Shown here: positions 58,552-64,000 of the stretch, piece after piece
Layout of the letters: each line of letters starts with the position of its first letter
Numbering within the stretch: position 1 is the first letter of the stretch
Assembly (NCBI GenBank): GCA_916700875.1
Contig: CAKAKS010000039.1
Span: 11,635,044-11,699,043 of the forward strand
From: Sebastes aleutianus
Lineage: Eukaryota > Chordata > Actinopteri > Perciformes > Sebastidae
Length of the DNA stretch: 64,000 nucleotides
Direction: 5' to 3'
Notes under the pieces: model-generated
Told to the model about the DNA's origin: nothing
What the model saw: the letters and a program-made list of their open reading frames with translations, nothing else
The model's database searches: none
Program-made: the position numbers and the translations under genes

Positions 58552-60346
58552 GCAGTGGGACATACAGGATGGGCGTGGCAGACTCTGGCGATGTCCTCAC
58601 AGGAAGCGCCGTACTCCATGGCCAAAGCAGCTTCATTGATCATCTCTCCTGCCCCCTGCAGGGAAACAACATGTTAATGGAACCGTCTGAATCTCTCTTC
58701 TCAAGAACACATTTTATTTTGAAGAACACATTTCATAGCAGTGCGTCTCCAGTGGTGTTTATAGGTCAGCCCAACACTTCTATCCAGTGAAACATATCAG
58801 AAGATATTAAAATGATTGCCATAAAAGCTAAATCAAGTTATAGTGATTATATTGATAACATGCTACCAGTTTGCACATTATACTAACATGCTAGCAGGGC
58901 AAACGCAGTACTAATTTAGCCTGTTAGCTAACTGTGTTCATTTAATGTTACACCAACCCGCTAAATGTCAGCATGTTGCTGTGCTAGCTGTGAGCATGTT
59001 AGGACGCTAAACATTCTTACATTAACAACCAATAATGTTTAAGATGCACGTTAAGACAAGTTAACATGCTAACATTTAGCTCAAAGTGAAGCTATGAGAC
59101 GTCCTAAAGGGGCCACCGTACAGAGGATAAACCCTTGATTGATTTAATTAACATGACTTTTCCTCTAGCGCCACCTTCAGTACAAACATGTTCTAACCTA
59201 CTAGTGGTAAGAAACTAAGAACAGAACGTCGTCTTTCTGATTTGTTTCCAGGTGTGTAATGAGCGTTATATATGTTGCACATTTTGACACGTCAAAGCAG
59301 GAAAACAGGCGTTTTAATTCATAGCATTAATGAAGGCTCTGTTCCATTTAGGTGGCAAGTTCTAGTGTTTGATGTTGTGCATGCTGCCTATAGAGCATGA
59401 GTTCTGCCCTGAAACTTAGCTCCACGCTGTTAGCAACATGTGCTGAGTTTAGCACGGAGCTGGAAAACCCGCCTGCAGGTTCCCGGTCAACAGTAACGGA
59501 GAGAGAGAGAGAGAGAGAGAGAGTTGTGTTTAAGGCTGCATTCACACCAAATCAGGTGTTGCGACGAAATACAGTCCTCCCATTCATTTGAATGTGGGTA
59601 GTGCGTTTAGGCAACCCGACGTCACACTGTGGCGGTCAATTACGTAACCGGCGATCCAGAGCTGCACAACCCAGTCGTGATGAAACACAGACGTAAATGG
59701 CCGTGCAGTTGCTTGGCGTGAAATGGGCCATTTAAGTGACACTCCCACAACGCCGCACAACCCTGATTTGGAGTGAAACCTAATGCATATTTATCTATTT
59801 ATTATTATTCTGTACATTTAGTATTTTCATTTTCACATCATAAGAGCTGCTTTTCAGTTTTATAACGTGTTGTGACCTGTTGCTTTCTGGGAAAGTGTTT
59901 GAAATGTTCCAGACCAAGACTTCTGTAAAAACTCTACACGGGACGGAGCCGTTGTTAATGTTAGTAGCTCCACCTGTGCTTTTCCTGCTGCTTATTTGGC
60001 TGGTTGATGGTTTTCAAGGAAACACACAGGTGATTTCACTTTGACTGATTTAGACCTCTTCATGGTCTCACTCTTGTTGCACCTTCATCATCATTACTAC
60101 ATGGAGTTTAACTTGAGATGACAGCTGGTCCTCTGTTAGTGATTACATTATATTCACAGTTGGTCATGTGAGTGATGTTTGGGGTGAAAGCTCTTACAGT
60201 TCCAACGATGTGAGCTCCGAGCATCCTGTCCGTCTCCTTGTGGCTCAGGATCTTCACCATACCGTCAGTGTCGGCGTTGGTCTTGGCTCGGCTGTTGGCT
60301 GCGAAGGGGAACTTGCCGACTTTGTACGGGACGCCCTGAGGAGGAG

Positions 60347-60378
<32 letters not shown>

Positions 60379-61139
60379 AGAGGAGGAGAGGACTGTAAAA
60401 ACACTACTGGACTCTCGGCACAGAAAAACCACACAAAGATTCATTTATCAGTTATTATAGGCCTCATCCACATGTGTTTTTGTCTGTTTTAGTTTGGACT
60501 GTCTGTCATCGTTTCTGTGCTTCACATTGTAATTATTCTTTGGTTTCTATCATTGTTCGATGTTTTATTTGTGTGTGAAGGACTTTGTAACGGTGTGTTT
60601 TAAAAGGTGCTATATAAATAAAGCATTACTTACTAACTTATCCTAACAGCTTTAAATATTGTCCAATTCTGCTTGTGATGAAGCTGCAGAGAATTTATGC
60701 TTATTTCTGCTGGCCCCAAGTGGCCAAAAACAATCAGTCATTGCAGGTTTAAATTAATTAAAATTGGATATGCTGTGTACAGTGTTGTTTGGAGACGCCT
60801 CCTGTATTTTACACATTGGTTTTATCTCATTTGCAGGTAGCTGTATTATTCTCCTCCTCTGGCTGCTTCTACAATGTGCACGTTTTCCATATATATCTAA
60901 ATGAATCACCATCACCCTTCTCTTTATCATCACCCCCCCTGACTCTCACCTCCTCTTTGAGCTGCTCCTCTGTCTTGCCCACCCAGGCCACCTCGGGGTG
61001 TGTGTAGATGACGGAGGGAACACAGTTGTAGTCGATGTGCAAGGCGCCGCCGGCCATGCCCTCCACGCAGATGATGCCCTCGTCCTCGGCCTTGTGGGCC
61101 AACATCGGCCCAGCGACCACGTCACCGATGGCATGAATG
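57532..61139 (-). pseudogene. dld: 5'-truncated dihydrolipoamide dehydrogenase, copy 3
   Basis: Exons at 60950-61139, 60198-60335, 58566-58655 and 57532-57597, with splice sites, frame and stop preserved. It reads GGALHIDYN and HPEVAWVGK, where copies 1 and 2 read GGAVHIDYN and HPEAAWVGK; valine at the second site is the usual DLD residue as I recall it. The (CCT)n acceptor before the second exon has expanded (60336-60388). AATAAA at 57367-57372. Same TRIM join upstream at about 61425. Confidence 0.9.
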
Positions 61140-61424
61140 CTGAGGAGGGGAGGACCAAAGTTTCAGGAGTTTGTCACACTTCAGCAGCTTCTATTCAGCT
61201 CATTATTAATTATTACATCCGCCAAGGAGGTTATGTTTTCTGGTTGATTTGTTTATTTGTCAGCAGGATAACGGAAAAACTACTGGCCCCATTTTATTCT
61301 TTTGAAACTTGACAGAAGGGTGTAGCATGGACAAAGGAAGAACCCATTAAACCGCCCTTCAGCTAGTGTTACTTCCTGTTTTTGGTTAAAGTTCTTTCTC
61401 AATCAGAAAATGGGGGCGTTGGTC

Positions 61425-61634
61425 ACCTTCATGTGTTCTGCTGTTTGATCAAACTTCACTTTTACTTCTTCAAAAACCTTTAACTTCTCCTTTAAGGGCT
61501 CCAGAGTTTCCTGAAGTTCCTTCTTGTGTTGTCGTGCAGCTTCATCGATGGGTCTGATTATGTGGTTGGTGTGTTTTTCTGAATCTCTGCAGACGAGACA
61601 CACCGGCTGCTGATGGTCCAGACAGAAGAGTGCG
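61425..61634 (-). pseudogene. TRIM fragment, copy 3, further shortened
   Basis: It keeps LFCLDHQQPVCLVCRDSEKH to HMK but is cut at about 61634, where it runs straight into sequence normally found upstream of a TRIM start codon (TCTTTGTTCTTGTAAAACTC). Confidence 0.8.
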
Positions 61635-61789
61635 AGTCTTTGTTCTTGTAAAACTCTGGTTCAGTTTGTGGATTCAGCAGCTGGTTGAAGTGGTAGTATT
61701 CCAGTATTCCCAGTATTCCCTCCTGTAGATGTCCTCTCTCAGTGGAAGTGGTGGTTTTGGTCTGAAGGTGAATCTTATCGGCCGTCTCT

Positions 61790-61799
<10 letters not shown>

Positions 61800-61823
<24 letters not shown>
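61800..61823. repeat. (GT)n microsatellite
   Basis: Equivalent of the (GT)n upstream of the intact TRIM genes; here no TRIM coding sequence follows on the minus strand. Confidence 0.9.
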
Positions 61824-61824
<1 letters not shown>

Positions 61825-62210
61825 GTCTCAGTGAGGCAGAATAACAATCTGTTTCCTGGTTTGTCTCAGGTATATTAAATGAAGGCTGAGACGCCGTCTT
61901 TGACCTCGTGGAGTTATGACTCATGCTCAGTGTGACTGGAGCTGTGATGTTGGAGGGTTACAGCAGAGGGTGCTAGAAATAAAGGGATGGTTCCCACTCA
62001 GGTGCTCTTTGGGTGGACTCGGACTGACTGAACGTTTTGGGTATGATTTCTGTTTTTCAAATACTATGGTCTTTTATTAAAGATCTTTAAATAATTGCAG
62101 AGTTGTAATTCTCACCCATAAAGTAGACTAGTATGACACCCTGCCTTTATTTGACACAACATGCTTTTGTATTAACCCTCTGAGACCCGACCAACTTTAC
62201 TGTCTTTCAG

Positions 62211-62861
62211 TTTTAAAGCTAGAGTGAAGATACTGGTATCATATGAAACTATAAAACCTAATGAATCCATCGGTACCAACCATGTCATACTAGCTTGTTA
62301 TGAAGGAGGATAAATAACGCTCCAAACTTACGCTAAAGTTTGGCGAGGAAAAACTGTCATGGCCATTTTCTAAGGGGTCAGTTGACCTCTGACCTCCAGA
62401 TATGTGAATGAAAATGGGTTCTATGGGTACCCACGAGTCTCCCCTCTACAGACATGCCCACTTTATGATAATCACATGCAGGTCGGGGCAAGTCACAGTC
62501 AAGTCAGCACACTGACACACTGACAGCTGTTGTTGCCTGTTGGGTTGCAGTTTGTCATGTTATGATTTGAGCATATTTTTTATGCTAAATGCAGTACCTG
62601 TGAGGGTTTCTGGACAATATTTGTCATTGTTTTGTGTTATTAATTGATTTAAAATAATAAATATATTCATACATTTGCATAAAGCAGCATATTTGTCCAC
62701 TCCCATGTTGATAAGAGTATTAAATACTTGACAAATCTCCCTTTAAGGTACATTTTGAACACATTAATGAATGTGTGATTAATTTGAAATTAATCATCAT
62801 TAACTATGGACAATCATGCGATTAATCGTGATAAAACATTTTAATTGATTGACTGCCCTAC
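62211..62861 (+). mobile_element. TAGGGCTGTCAA-family transposon, last copy
   Basis: Begins TTTAAAGCTAGAGTGAAGAT and ends TTGATTGACTGCCCTACTAC, the form found in the 4-kb TRIM units. Confidence 0.65.
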
Positions 62862-63502
62862 TACAAATAATAATCAGCATAATAATAAACTTTAATTCTA
62901 ATTTGTTGATGAACAGTTTGACTGGGATTTTGTTTGTTTTCTTTTCAGTACTTAGAGACGATAAAAAGGAGTGGAGTGATGTGACAAAATTATGTGAACA
63001 CCTTCCAGGAGAATATAAAACATGTGAAAAAATATCCGGAAAAAATGTCTGAAAAATTATTGGTAAAATATGTGAAAAACAACATTGAGATTTATCAGAA
63101 AAATGTCTGAAAAATATGTGTAAAATATTTGAAAACTAAACTAGATAACATCTATTAGTAAAGAGAACTGTCTACCATTCATACATACAGAAAATTAGTA
63201 GTAAAATATGTGAACTAATATCAGAAAAAAATGTCTGAAAGGTTATTAGTAAAATATGTGAAAAATGTCTGATAAAAATGTATAAAATAAGTGAAAACTA
63301 AAGTAAATAACATGTATTAGTAAAGAGGACGGTGTACCATTCAGATATATAGAGTCGTCCTCTCACACATCTGACTGCAGCAGATTACTGACAGCAAGTT
63401 TCCCCGACTGTGCGAATGAAGCCTGATGCATAAAGCAATATTTACTAAACCTTTGACTCTGACAGGTAGTTTTACTGAGGACTAGAACAGAAACTCTTCA
63501 GC

Positions 63503-63506
<4 letters not shown>

Positions 63507-63542
<36 letters not shown>
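63507..63542. repeat. (TA)n tract downstream of the last TRIM copy
   Basis: Same position in the unit as the tracts at 24536, 28433 and 32538. Confidence 0.9.
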
Positions 63543-63546
<4 letters not shown>

Positions 63547-63845
63547 TATATTACATTTTAAAATTACAACCTCAGATCAAAAACAAAAGCACCACCAGTT
63601 TCTGCTTCACGAGTCACTTTAATTTTCCAGTTGAAGCTTTAATCTCATTTATAATGATGAATTACAGTGAACACATGATGTGAAATAAAATCTTTTTAAC
63701 ACTTTACATGAATAAACAAATCAATGTTTGAACCTGCAGTTCAAATACACAGAAACTTCACATTAAAGATATAATCAATAATCAATAATCTTGCTCTCTG
63801 AAGCTCTGTACGCCGCTGTTTCCTGTTAAAGGCAGTGGTGTTGGT

Positions 63846-63872
63846 CATCATCATCATCATCATCACCACCAC

Positions 63873-63922
<50 letters not shown>

Positions 63923-63965
63923 CCATCACCATCATCATCATCATCATCATCATCATCATAATCAT
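63846..63965. repeat. (ATG)n repeat abutting the last TRIM copy
   Basis: CAT/CAC array ending at the stop codon of the TRIM gene cut by the window edge. Confidence 0.95.
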
Positions 63966-64000
63966 CTATTTCTGTTGTCCTACAGTCACAGAGACCTTTA
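63966..64000 (-). CDS. C-terminus of a further TRIM35-like gene, cut by the window end
   Basis: On the minus strand the last 11 codons read KVSVTVGQQK then TAG, the same C-terminus and position relative to the (ATG)n array as in the five complete genes. The rest lies outside the window, so whether this copy is intact cannot be said. Confidence 0.8.
   Translation of the reverse strand, partial: KVSVTVGQQK

Larger units (their letters stand above)
55900..62050. repeat. 10-kb segmental duplication, unit 3 (internally deleted)
   Basis: Matches units 1 and 2 through the dld block and into the TRIM fragment. It then skips about 3 kb, including the whole TRIM gene, and resumes in the TRIM upstream region at about 61634. 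Confidence 0.85.

Overview
This is vertebrate, almost certainly teleost, genomic DNA. It has intron-split genes with GT/AG junctions, fish-type miniature DNA transposons in nearly every gap, many (CA)n, (TA)n and (ATG)n microsatellites, and a tandem expansion of intronless TRIM35-like RING/B-box/PRY-SPRY genes typical of ray-finned fish. A percomorph is my guess, but no species can be named from the sequence.

Layout. 0-1.5 kb: a probable first coding exon plus GC-rich promoter of an unrecognised minus-strand gene that leaves the window on the left; its first intron would hold a 30-bp minisatellite. 1.5-10.8 kb: gene-free and packed with non-autonomous DNA transposons, including a hAT-like element that carries two further inverted-repeat elements. 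10.8-18.8 kb: a complete minus-strand synaptotagmin gene. Eight coding exons join in frame to 413 residues; it is most like Syt8, with a partly degenerate C2A calcium site and an intact C2B site. 18.8-23.3 kb: its upstream region and several copies of another interspersed repeat.

23.3-35 kb: three complete single-exon TRIM genes, all minus strand, in a tandem array with a period of about 4.04 kb. 35.7-61.6 kb: a roughly 10.2-kb unit present three times. Each unit carries the last four coding exons of dihydrolipoamide dehydrogenase (dld) with intact splice sites, stop codon and AATAAA signal. Each dld piece is broken on its 5' side by the same join to a B-box/coiled-coil fragment of a TRIM gene. 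Units 1 and 2 are followed by a complete TRIM gene; in unit 3 that gene is deleted. The 3' end of a further TRIM copy enters at 63966.

How it fits together. The TRIM genes are probable ubiquitin ligases of the teleost antiviral/immune repertoire. Their differences concentrate in the SPRY target-binding domain, while RING ligands and coiled coil stay nearly constant, as expected for a diversifying recognition family. A candidate interferon-regulatory-factor (PRDI-like) site upstream of the start codon is intact in two copies, altered in one and deleted in two. The dld fragments appear to have been carried along by the duplications. No prokaryotic operon, CRISPR array, rRNA or tRNA gene was seen.
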